From Candidatus Zhuqueibacterota bacterium (lineage in GTDB: Bacteria; Zhuqueibacterota; Zhuqueibacteria; Thermofontimicrobiales; Thiofontviventaceae): DNA of 64,000 bases. Of this stretch, positions 34,542 through 42,880 are shown one piece after another. Within the stretch, counting starts at the first letter, position 1. Each line of letters starts with the position of its first letter. The notes under the pieces were generated by a model that made no database searches, was not told where the DNA came from, and was given only the letters and a program-made list of their open reading frames with translations. The stretch is from assembly GCA_016931935.1 (NCBI GenBank), contig JAFGDW010000369.1, positions 1 through 64,000 on the forward strand, given 5' to 3'. The translations under genes and the position numbers were made by a program.

Positions 34542-36335
34542 ATGCTTTTAAAAATAAGAATTATTTTGTTGATGATAACTTTTCTACAAATATCAAAAAT
34601 GAATTTACTTTTTTGTCAAGATTTAGGCTGGTATGAACAGATTAGCATTGCAACAGTTGGTTTAACCTATGCTCCATTTGACAAGGCAGGTTTGGCAATT
34701 GCGGATATTGATGGCAATGGGTGGCAGGATATTTTTTGCCTACGAGAAAATGTGGATAGTTATAGCCGAATTTATTTGAATGAATACGGCCTTTTTAGAG
34801 ACATAACCGGTCAAAGCTTATTCAGGCAATTTGAGCAAGGATTTGAAAAAGCAGAAAACCAATCAGTGATCCTGGTTGATTATGACAACGATGGTGATAA
34901 AGATATAAGCATGAGTGGGGGAAGCGCGCTTTATTTATTGCGTAATGATAACAACAGATTTACAGATGTCTCCCAAAAAATGAAATTTATTGGCAAAAAA
35001 CCGGAAGGGATTATTGCTGACTGGATCTATAACGTCGGCGGCTGGGCTGATTATGATTTGGATGGCGATTTGGACTGTGTGGTGAGTCAGGAAAACAATC
35101 CGAACCTCTATTTGTTTCGCAATGATGGCGTCTGTTTTACCGATGTTGCGGCGGAAGCCGGGCTGGATAGCTGCCCATTGGCCGAATATCAGTATGTATC
35201 ATGGACAGATATTGATGTGGACGGTGATCCGGATTTATTTGGCGGCAACGTTTTTATGGATAATGCTAATGGATATTTTCGTGATGTAACAGATTCAATC
35301 GGTTTTGGCGAACTTGAAGAAGCGACTTTCAGCGAATTCTTTGATTATGATAACGATGGTGATCTTGATTTTTTAAAACTCCCGGGTCCACCGGGTGGTT
35401 CGGATGCTGTTGAACTTTGGGAAAATAGAAACGGATTTTATGAGCTTACAGAATTAATACTCTTTATCCCAGAATACGGTAGTTACTCCGGTCTATCAAC
35501 CGGTGATTTTGAAAATGACGGTGATTTGGATATTTTCTTGCCATTAAATGAAAGTAATTTGCCCGATATATTAATGTATAATGATGAAATCATCGCCGGG
35601 GAACGAGTTTTTCATGATGTTGCGGAATTCATAGGAATAGCTAGTCAGGGTGATCAAAAAGGCGGAGGCTTTTTTGATTACGATAACGATGGATATCTGG
35701 ATATCTATTGCACATCCACAGAATTTAGTCATTTCCTTTATCATAATTTGGCGCTAAGCATGGGGAATTGGGTAGGATTTATTCTGGAAGGTACCCGATC
35801 AAATCGTGACGCCATGGGAAGTTTAGTGACATTATATTATACAGGAGAGAGAAGACAAATACGATATACAAGCTGCGGTAATGATTTTATCAATCAGGAC
35901 AATCCCTGGGTTCATTTCGGAATTGGTTTTGAATTAAGCGTAGATTCGGTGGTAGTGCGTTGGCCGCTTGGCTATAAGCAAGTGCTGACAGATGTTGAAA
36001 TCAATCGATATCACAAAATTAAAGAACCGGAGTTGACAACGGTTGATGCAATATCAAATGAATTATTGCCATGTGATTTCAAACTTGAACAAAATTATCC
36101 AAATCCATTCAACCCAGCCACCGAAATCGTGTACTATCTTCCGAACCGGCAGCATGTCCGTTTGGAGGTGTTTTCAACACTCGGCCAACACGTGGCTACG
36201 TTGGTTGATGGAGAGCAGAGCGCGGGCGAGCATAAAATTCATTTTAATGCGGGCTACTTAGCCGCGGGCGTGTATTTCTACCGGTTGACGACAGATGCAT
36301 TTTCACAGCTAAAGAAGATGATATATTTGAAGTAA
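34542..36335 (+). CDS. Secreted FG-GAP/VCBS-repeat protein with ASPIC/UnbV domain and type IX sorting domain, copy 2
   Basis: A close paralogue of the gene at 9351 with the same order: signal peptide, Asp-rich calcium loops (VDYDNDGDKDISM, WADYDLDGDLD, FFDYDNDGDLDFL, FFDYDNDGYLDIY), ASPIC/UnbV (NRDAMGSLVTLYY ... NPWVHFGIGFE) and the sorting domain (QNYPNPFNPATE ... AAGVYFYRL). The start is uncertain: ATG 34542 gives a signal peptide like that of its paralogue, while in-frame ATGs at 34497 and 34527 also exist and none has a good ribosome site. This gene is visibly more AT-rich than the nitrilase before it. It probably acts as a surface binding protein. Confidence 0.85.
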   Translation: MLLKIRIILLMITFLQISKMNLLFCQDLGWYEQISIATVGLTYAPFDKAGLAIADIDGNGWQDIFCLRENVDSYSRIYLNEYGLFRDITGQSLFRQFEQGFEKAENQSVILVDYDNDGDKDISMSGGSALYLLRNDNNRFTDVSQKMKFIGKKPEGIIADWIYNVGGWADYDLDGDLDCVVSQENNPNLYLFRNDGVCFTDVAAEAGLDSCPLAEYQYVSWTDIDVDGDPDLFGGNVFMDNANGYFRDVTDSIGFGELEEATFSEFFDYDNDGDLDFLKLPGPPGGSDAVELWENRNGFYELTELILFIPEYGSYSGLSTGDFENDGDLDIFLPLNESNLPDILMYNDEIIAGERVFHDVAEFIGIASQGDQKGGGFFDYDNDGYLDIYCTSTEFSHFLYHNLALSMGNWVGFILEGTRSNRDAMGSLVTLYYTGERRQIRYTSCGNDFINQDNPWVHFGIGFELSVDSVVVRWPLGYKQVLTDVEINRYHKIKEPELTTVDAISNELLPCDFKLEQNYPNPFNPATEIVYYLPNRQHVRLEVFSTLGQHVATLVDGEQSAGEHKIHFNAGYLAAGVYFYRLTTDAFSQLKKMIYLK

Positions 36336-36380
36336 GATAAAAGAAATCTGAAGTAATTGGTACTAATCAGGGATAGCAAT

Positions 36381-37637
36381 ATGTTCAAAAAATACTTAAA
36401 TATCACAATTTTAATTACGGTCATCGTTTATTCACTAAATTCGTTCACACTGCTTTACCCGCAGCAGGTTGGCGACGAAATATCGGAATGGTCGCAAGGT
36501 TATCTCGATATCCATTTTATCAATATCGGCAAAGGCGAATGTGCGCTTTGCATTCTGCCGGATGGAACCACGCTGCTGATTGACGCCGGCGTTGTGACCG
36601 GGGAAAAACGGCGCATCGTTGAGACGCGTCCCAGTGATTCACGCACGCCCGGTGAATGGATGGCCAGATATATCCAACGGATGCTTGCATTCAAATCCCA
36701 ACAAAAGATTGATTACTTCGTGTTGAGCCATTTTCATGACGACCATATGGGCTATGTGGATGAGACGATGCGTTTGTCCAGCTCCGGCGACTATCGATTG
36801 TCCGGGATTACCGAGGTTGCCGAATATGTGAAAATCGATAAAATTATCGATCGCGGTTGGCCGGATTACAGTTATCCGATCCCGGATCCTTCGGAGATGG
36901 TGGAGAATTACCGGCGTTTTTTAAAGTATCAACAATCTGCAAATAAGGTCAGGATTGAACGGTTCAAACCCGGACTCAACGACCAGATAACGCTATTAGA
37001 AATGCCGGAGAAATATCCGAATTTTGAAATTCGAAATGTTGCCGCGAATGGGGAGATTTGGACTGGCGTCGCCCAGAATACACGAAAACACTTCCCGCCG
37101 CTGGCGCAGCTTGACGAACGGGATTTCCCATCGGAAAATATGTGCAGCATCGCCATTCGAATGAGTTATGGCGCGTTTGATCTTTTTAGCGGCGGTGATT
37201 TGTCCGGTGTCTTTGATGAAGGAGAGCCGATATGGCATGATGTGGAAACGCCGGTTGCTCAAGCAGTCGGCCCCGTGGAAGTGAATGTACTGAATCATCA
37301 TGGCGCCATGGATAGTCAAAATGCCTATTTCCTAAGCGCGCTGCGGCCGCGCGTTCATATTTTACAAGCGTGGTCGTCCGATCACCCAACCTTGCGCACG
37401 CTGAAACGTCTGCTTTCGGAGCGTATTTATCCGGGGCCGCGTGATATTTTCGCGACCAACATCATGGAAGCCAATAAAATCGTTATTGGCAATCGGCTAA
37501 AGGAATTAAAAAGCGATCAAGGGCATATTGTCGTGCGGGTGAATCCGGGAGGCGAACGTTATCGCGTTTTAATTCTCGATGATTCTGAAGAAAGTTATCG
37601 GATCAATGCAATTCACGGGCCATATCAATCGAGGTAG
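36381..37637 (+). CDS. Exported metallo-beta-lactamase-fold hydrolase (ComEC-domain-like)
   Basis: A 418-residue protein. ATG 36381 lies after CAGGGATAGCAAT and opens a signal peptide to about residue 30; the frame also runs back to TTG 36357. The start of the domain, IHFINIGKGECALCILPDGTTLLIDAG, and the metal motif His117-x-His119-Asp120-Asp121-His122 (SHFHDDHMG) are typical of the ComEC C-terminal type of metallo-beta-lactamase fold, here without any membrane channel domain. A later NHHGAMDSQN supplies another metal ligand. These are often exported nucleases or phosphoesterases. There is no sorting domain in frame, but a relic of one lies 32 bases downstream. Confidence 0.82.
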   Translation: MFKKYLNITILITVIVYSLNSFTLLYPQQVGDEISEWSQGYLDIHFINIGKGECALCILPDGTTLLIDAGVVTGEKRRIVETRPSDSRTPGEWMARYIQRMLAFKSQQKIDYFVLSHFHDDHMGYVDETMRLSSSGDYRLSGITEVAEYVKIDKIIDRGWPDYSYPIPDPSEMVENYRRFLKYQQSANKVRIERFKPGLNDQITLLEMPEKYPNFEIRNVAANGEIWTGVAQNTRKHFPPLAQLDERDFPSENMCSIAIRMSYGAFDLFSGGDLSGVFDEGEPIWHDVETPVAQAVGPVEVNVLNHHGAMDSQNAYFLSALRPRVHILQAWSSDHPTLRTLKRLLSERIYPGPRDIFATNIMEANKIVIGNRLKELKSDQGHIVVRVNPGGERYRVLILDDSEESYRINAIHGPYQSR

Positions 37638-37668
37638 TAGTCGTGTCTATTGCTGATTTGATTATTAA

Positions 37669-37761
37669 TTCGACGCTGATTATTTAGGCTCAAGTGTGTA
37701 TTTCTACCGGTTGATGGCAGACGCATTTGCACAGCAAAGGAAAATGATATATTTGAAGTAG
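37669..37761 (+). pseudogene. Relic of a type IX C-terminal sorting domain
   Basis: Thirty codons and a TAG read in frame as a clear tail of a type A sorting domain: FDADYLGSSVYFYRL, then MADAFAQQRKMIYLK. They align residue for residue with the ends of the proteins at 34542 (FNAGYLAAGVYFYRL...MIYLK) and 42881. An in-frame TAA at 37666 blocks translation from upstream, and the frame differs by one from the metallo-beta-lactamase gene that ends at 37637. Either that gene lost its own sorting domain by deletion and frameshift, or this is what remains of a vanished fourth FG-GAP-type gene. Confidence 0.8.
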
Positions 37762-37793
37762 GACGTTAATTAAATGAATACAGGGAGCGCAAC

Positions 37794-38837
37794 ATGGCAA
37801 TTGTTCGATCACCACGCAATCCTATCATTTCACCCGCGGATGTAAAACCGAGCCGCGACGATTTTCAGGTCGTCTGTGTGTTTAACGCTGGCGTCATGCG
37901 ATTTCAAGATGAAGTTATCTTGGCGCTGCGAGTTGCCGAGAAGCCTATCAATTCCAATCCGGATGTTGAACTGGTGCCTGTTTATGATGTGACGGCTGGC
38001 AACGTTGTTGTCAAACAATTTGACCGCAATGATCCCAAAATTGATGTCTCGGACTCGCGCTTCGTCCGAACACCAACAGAGCAATACTTGAGTTCGCTCT
38101 CTCACATCCGGTTGGCGCGGAGTAAAAACGGCGTACAATTCGAAGTTGAAGCCGCACCGGCGCTGGCTCCGGCTAATGAATATGAAATCTATGGCATTGA
38201 GGACCCGCGCATTACATCTATCGATGATAAGTACTATATCAGCTACAGCGCCATATCGCCGATGGGCTCGGCGATATGTCTGGCTTCGACTCACGATTTC
38301 AAAACGTATCAGCGGCACGGGGTCATGTTGTGCCCGGATAACCGGGATGTGGAAATCTTCCCGGAACGAATTCATGGTAAATATTTTGCGCTGCACCGGC
38401 CCAATTCGGGCGAGTACGGCCGGCGTGATATCTGGATTGCCGAATCGACCGATCTTGTCAACTGGGGCAATCATCGCTGGGTCATGGGCGCGCGGGAAAA
38501 TAGCTGGGATAACGGCCGCGTCGGCGGCAGCGCGATTCCATTTCGCGTCGACGGCGGTTGGCTGGAAATCTATCATGGCGCCAGTAAATCCGATCGTTAC
38601 TGCCTGGGCGCCGCGCTGCTGGATGCAAACGAGCCCTGGAAAGTATTGGCGCGAAGCAAGACGCCAATCATCGAGCCGGAGATGGATTATGAAACGCAAG
38701 GTTTTTTCGGGAATGTCATTTTTAATTGCGGCGCACTCGTGGAAGATGGCAAGGTGAAACTATATTACGGGGCCGCAGACACGCACATGTGTTATGCGGA
38801 AATTAAGTTGGAAGAAATTATTAAAAATCTTGCATGA
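37794..38837 (+). CDS. GH130 family beta-mannoside phosphorylase/hydrolase
   Basis: A 347-residue five-bladed beta-propeller enzyme without signal peptide. GH130 landmarks are the start region NPIISPADVKPSRDDF, VFNAGVMRF, ALRVAE, and the catalytic Asp137 in GIEDPRITSIDDKYYISYSA. Most GH130 enzymes split beta-1,4- or beta-1,2-mannosides using phosphate, giving mannose-1-phosphate; some hydrolyse instead. Cytoplasmic location fits phosphorolysis of imported mannosyl-oligosaccharides, which pairs logically with the GH38 mannosidase further on. The ribosome site CAGGGAGCGCAAC is strong. Confidence 0.88.
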   Translation: MAIVRSPRNPIISPADVKPSRDDFQVVCVFNAGVMRFQDEVILALRVAEKPINSNPDVELVPVYDVTAGNVVVKQFDRNDPKIDVSDSRFVRTPTEQYLSSLSHIRLARSKNGVQFEVEAAPALAPANEYEIYGIEDPRITSIDDKYYISYSAISPMGSAICLASTHDFKTYQRHGVMLCPDNRDVEIFPERIHGKYFALHRPNSGEYGRRDIWIAESTDLVNWGNHRWVMGARENSWDNGRVGGSAIPFRVDGGWLEIYHGASKSDRYCLGAALLDANEPWKVLARSKTPIIEPEMDYETQGFFGNVIFNCGALVEDGKVKLYYGAADTHMCYAEIKLEEIIKNLA

Positions 38838-38865
38838 TGATGGTGGTTGTTGTACGCATTAAGAG

Positions 38866-39023
38866 CCTATCCGAAAACCTATTAGAAATGGTTTTGAAAA
38901 CCGCTGAAGCGGTTGGTCGATTCGTTGTGTTGTAAAAACACCCGGATTAATCCGGGTGCTCTGACAAGAATTGAACAAATAGAGCCGTTTCAACGGCTTT
39001 CCGTACGTGGGTTTTCGGATAGG
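38866..39023. mobile_element. MITE-like repeat with terminal inverted repeats and three internal hairpins
   Basis: Perfect 14-base terminal inverted repeats, CCTATCCGAAAACC at 38866-38879 and GGTTTTCGGATAGG at 39010-39023, bound a 158-base block. Inside are three further palindromes: AACCGCT-GA-AGCGGTT (38899-38914), a loopless 20-base CACCCGGATT/AATCCGGGTG (38939-38958) and AGCCGTT-TC-AACGGCT (38983-38998). No coding frame is present. It sits between the GH130 and symporter genes, and may have been mobilised in trans. Confidence 0.7.
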
Positions 39024-39059
39024 TACTACGCTGAAAATTATGACTAAAGGATTGAGTTG

Positions 39060-40547
39060 ATGAAAAGCAGTCTGGACTGGATCGTTGTTGCCATTTACGC
39101 TATCGGGATGCTCGCTATCGGCGTCTATTTTCAACGCAAGACGAAGACAACCGACGATTACATGCTGGGCGGCCGGCAAATGAAGTCATGGAGCGTTGGT
39201 CTGTCATTGTTTGCCACGCTGTTCAGTGCCATCACCTATTTGGCGATGCCGGGCGAAATGATCAAACACGGCCCGATGATGTGGAGCAAAATTGCCAGTC
39301 TGCCGCTTGTTTATGGCGTGGTCGGTTGGTTCTTAATCCCGCATATCATGAAACTTCGGGTGTCGAGCGCATACGAGTTGCTGGAGCTGCGGCTCGGCGT
39401 GAAAATCCGCACACTGGCGTCGCTGTTCTTTCTCACCATGCGCTTGATCTGGATGGCCGTTATCATTTTTATGGTCGCGGAAAAAGTAATGGTCCCCATC
39501 ATGGGCTGGTCGGACGAAACCGCGATCTGGGTCAGCGTGGCGCTTGGCGTCATTACCATCGGTTACACCTCACTCGGGGGATTGCGCGGCGTTGTGTTAA
39601 CAGATGTCATTCAGAGTTTCATTCTGTTTGGCGGAACGATTTTGGCGATTATTCTCATCACCAGTCACTTCGGCAGCGTCGCGGCGATTATTCCAACCGA
39701 ATGGCCCGGTCACTGGGCGGAATGGAAATTTTTTGATATGAATGCCAGAGTGAGTTTTATGACAATGAATATCACCATATTCGGCATGTACGTATGCACC
39801 GCCGGGTCGGACCAGATGTCGATTCAACGCTATTTATCCACGCGCGACGCCCGCGCCGCGCGCAAGGCGTTCCTGACATCATTGCTTGCCAACGGAATAG
39901 TTTACATCATGCTGGCTGTGCTGGGAATCGCGTTGATGTCCTATTATCAGGCCAATCCGGGCTTGCTCATGAATGGCGAGTCGTTGACGTCAGCCGCTGA
40001 TTCACTCTTGCCCTATTACATTGTCAATGGTTTTCCGGTGGGAATCTCCGGCCTTGTTTTTTCCGGCCTGCTTGCGGCGGCGATGTCCAGCCTCTCGTCG
40101 GGCATTAACTCATCCAGCATGGTCGTGATTAACGATTTTATTATTCGCTTCAAACAAGATAAATTATCAGAAGAGTTGCAGGTAAAATGGGCGCGCGTTA
40201 TTTCGGTAATCATCGGTTTCGTTGCCATACTTTTAAGTCTTGTCATGGGAAATGTGAAAGGCAACCTGATCGAAATTACCTTCAAAACCGTGAACCTGTT
40301 GGTCGCGCCGCTGTTTGTACCGTTTTTTATGGCGCTGTTTGTCAAGCGATCGAGTGAGCGCGCGGTCGTGATCGGAACGATCGCCAGCGCGTTGACGGCG
40401 ACATGTATCAGCTTTTCCAGCGAACTGTTTAATAGTGTCATTTCATTTTTATGGATAATTCCGGCGTCGTTTGCTGTCGGGGCGTTGACAAGTTATCTGT
40501 TGAGCTATGTCTTGCCGAAGCCAACAACCGGAATTGCAGGGAATTAA
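39060..40547 (+). CDS. Sodium:solute symporter (SSS family)
   Basis: A 495-residue carrier with about 13 membrane segments. ATG 39060 is 8 bases after AAAGGA; an in-frame TTG at 39057 is not needed. SSS signs: LDWIVVAIYAIGMLAIGVYF, DDYMLGGR, ATLFSAITYLAMPGE, and TSLGGLRGVVLTDVIQSFIL. Sub-family features resemble sialic acid or other sugar/acid symporters, but the substrate cannot be fixed. The stop codon touches the start of the FAD oxidoreductase gene, so the two are surely co-transcribed. It lies downstream of a MITE-like repeat. Confidence 0.9.
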   Translation: MKSSLDWIVVAIYAIGMLAIGVYFQRKTKTTDDYMLGGRQMKSWSVGLSLFATLFSAITYLAMPGEMIKHGPMMWSKIASLPLVYGVVGWFLIPHIMKLRVSSAYELLELRLGVKIRTLASLFFLTMRLIWMAVIIFMVAEKVMVPIMGWSDETAIWVSVALGVITIGYTSLGGLRGVVLTDVIQSFILFGGTILAIILITSHFGSVAAIIPTEWPGHWAEWKFFDMNARVSFMTMNITIFGMYVCTAGSDQMSIQRYLSTRDARAARKAFLTSLLANGIVYIMLAVLGIALMSYYQANPGLLMNGESLTSAADSLLPYYIVNGFPVGISGLVFSGLLAAAMSSLSSGINSSSMVVINDFIIRFKQDKLSEELQVKWARVISVIIGFVAILLSLVMGNVKGNLIEITFKTVNLLVAPLFVPFFMALFVKRSSERAVVIGTIASALTATCISFSSELFNSVISFLWIIPASFAVGALTSYLLSYVLPKPTTGIAGN

Positions 40548-42836
40548 ATGGAACATACCAGGTCAGATAGTCAGGGACGACACATTCAGACGGAAAGCTC
40601 CGAACGCTTCGATTTGGTGGTATGCGGCGGCGGCCTGGCTGGCGTCTGCGCGGCAATTTCCGCCAGCCGACTCGGGCTCAACACCGCGTTGATTCAGGAC
40701 CGGCCGGTGCTTGGCGGCAATAGCAGCAGCGAAATCCGCGTGTCGTTAGCCGGTGCGGCGAATGGCAATCCCTGGGCGCGTGAAACCGGCATTATCGAGG
40801 AGCTGACGCTTACCGAACGTTACAATAATTTTACCGCCCGCCGCGAGAGTCAAATTAACGATGTTTGGGATCTCGTGTTGTACGATGCATGCCGTCGGGA
40901 AGAAAATCTCACATTGTACTTGGACACCAGCATCCGTCGGGTGAAGGCCGAAAAAGGGCGAGTGAGTTCGGTATTTGCCAGTCAATTGGCCAGTGAACGT
41001 GAGCTGGAAATTAAAGGGGACCTGTTTGTCGATGCCACCGGCGACGGGACGATCGCATTTCTCGCCGGGGCAGAGTATCGAATCGGCCGCGAAGGCAAGG
41101 ATGAGTTCGGCGAAATGTGGGCGCCCGACAAACCGGATATGGGCATCATGGGGAGTACGATTTATTTTGCCGTCAAGGACGTAGGGAAACCAGTGCATTT
41201 TAATCCGCCGCCCTGGGCGGAAAAATATCCCGCCGACAGCGTGGTGATGAAAACGAGATTTCATCATCGCATCCCGGGCCACTGGTGGATTGAAGTTGGA
41301 TTCCCGTTTCACACGATTCATGATAACGAAAAAATCCGCGCTGAACTGATGCGCCACGTGATGGGCGTCTGGGATCATTTGAAAAATCAGGACGATCATG
41401 GTTTTGCCAATTACGCGCTGGACTGGATCGGGAAGATTCCCGGCAAACGGGAGAGCCGGCGGATTATCGGCGACTATATCCTCACCGGAAACGATATGAT
41501 GCATGGCCGTATTTTCCCGGACGCGGTGGCACACAGCGGTTGGTATTTCGACTTGCACACGCCCGGCGGCATTTTGGCACAATCGGAGTTTCCGGAACCG
41601 ACGTATGGCGACGCTTCCCTGGTGGACTTATGTGACGTTCCGGTCTATTCAATCCCATTGCGCAGCTTGTATTCAAAAGACATCGAGAATTTATTCCTGG
41701 CAGGCCGGGATATTTCCGTCACCCACGTTGCGCTGGGAAGCATTCGCCTCATGAGCACCTGCGCGGCGATGGGCCAGGCGGTCGGCACATGCGCATGGAT
41801 CTGCAATCGATATGGATTGCTACCCGGGCAAGTCCAGCCTGAAAAAATCGACGTCCTGAAGCAACAACTTCTCAAGGACGATCATTATGTTCCCGGCGCA
41901 CGGAACGAAGATATGGCTGACCTGGCGCGCCATGCAAAAATATCGGCAACCAGTTCAGCGCCGTTGCTGTTTCCGGAACCGGCAGCTCCCCAAAAATTGG
42001 ACATTCCGCTCGGCGTATTATTTCCGGTAACAAGCGATAGGTTGGAGTGCATAGGCATCTTGATGGAATCAAGCAAGGACACTGAAGTAACATTGCATTT
42101 ACGATCGACAACCAGAACCTGTGATTTTGTGGATGAGTCCGATGTGGCGCGAGTATCGTCGCCAATAAAAGCCGGCGCGAAAACCTGGGTGGATTTTAAA
42201 CTGTCGGCGAAAACCAAGCCCACTAGCCTTTATTGGATCGCCTTGGACGCGAACCCGGATGTGGTCGTTTTCGGGAGTGGACAGTCGGCGCCAACCGGGA
42301 CTGTTTCGATTCATAAACCATTTAAAAAATGGCATTATTTGAAGCCGGGCATCACCTGGCACAATCTGGAACCTGTTCATCAGCAGTGGATTCTTTGCCC
42401 CAGGTTGGAGCCAGCGCAATATCCATACGAAGCTGAAAATATACTTTCGGGCGTCACCCGTGCTGATTATTGGACAAACCTGTGGATTTCGCATCCCGGC
42501 CAGGCATTGCCGCAATCGGCACTTATGGAATTCGAGTCGGCTATTTCGTGTGACACGATATATGTGACGTTTGATACAAATCTCGGACTTTTTCCCAATC
42601 TGCACCTGCCCAATTGGAGGGCGCCGGATGAAACGGCGCGCGATTACCGAATCTGGGCTCAAATAAATGGAGCATGGAAAGAACTCGGTCTGTTCAGGGA
42701 TAATTTTCTGCGGCGACGAGTGCATCAGTTTAAAAGAATAAAGGTGGAAAAAATAAAAATAGACGTGTTATCCACCTGGGGCGATCCTTCGGCGCGAATA
42801 TTTGAGATCAGGCTGTACGATGAAAGTTCAATGTAA
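40548..42836 (+). CDS. FAD-dependent oxidoreductase (FAD_oxidored type) with C-terminal beta domain
   Basis: A 762-residue protein without signal peptide, starting at the base after the symporter stop. The N-terminal dinucleotide fold is VVCGGGLAGVCAAISASRLG (Gly27-29, Gly32), followed by LGGNSSSEIRVSLAGAANG, FVDATGDGTIAFLAGAEYR and a second FAD contact LFLAGRDISVTHVALGS. This is the family often labelled 'FAD-dependent oxidoreductase' in Planctomycetes and Verrucomicrobia glycan clusters, with unknown sugar-related substrates. The C-terminal third (about residues 490-762) is beta-rich with no named family. No glycosyl-bond-cleaving residue is assigned. Confidence 0.82.
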   Translation: MEHTRSDSQGRHIQTESSERFDLVVCGGGLAGVCAAISASRLGLNTALIQDRPVLGGNSSSEIRVSLAGAANGNPWARETGIIEELTLTERYNNFTARRESQINDVWDLVLYDACRREENLTLYLDTSIRRVKAEKGRVSSVFASQLASERELEIKGDLFVDATGDGTIAFLAGAEYRIGREGKDEFGEMWAPDKPDMGIMGSTIYFAVKDVGKPVHFNPPPWAEKYPADSVVMKTRFHHRIPGHWWIEVGFPFHTIHDNEKIRAELMRHVMGVWDHLKNQDDHGFANYALDWIGKIPGKRESRRIIGDYILTGNDMMHGRIFPDAVAHSGWYFDLHTPGGILAQSEFPEPTYGDASLVDLCDVPVYSIPLRSLYSKDIENLFLAGRDISVTHVALGSIRLMSTCAAMGQAVGTCAWICNRYGLLPGQVQPEKIDVLKQQLLKDDHYVPGARNEDMADLARHAKISATSSAPLLFPEPAAPQKLDIPLGVLFPVTSDRLECIGILMESSKDTEVTLHLRSTTRTCDFVDESDVARVSSPIKAGAKTWVDFKLSAKTKPTSLYWIALDANPDVVVFGSGQSAPTGTVSIHKPFKKWHYLKPGITWHNLEPVHQQWILCPRLEPAQYPYEAENILSGVTRADYWTNLWISHPGQALPQSALMEFESAISCDTIYVTFDTNLGLFPNLHLPNWRAPDETARDYRIWAQINGAWKELGLFRDNFLRRRVHQFKRIKVEKIKIDVLSTWGDPSARIFEIRLYDESSM

Positions 42837-42880
42837 TAAACTAGGGGAATAAAAATAATTCTAATTTTAGGAGGCAAGTT

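Noticed and set aside
37830-38699. 289-codon minus-strand open frame
   Set aside because: Entirely antisense to the well-supported GH130 gene; no motif or ribosome site.
40746-41582. 278-codon minus-strand open frame
   Set aside because: Antisense to the FAD oxidoreductase; composition is typical of a mirrored GC-rich coding strand.
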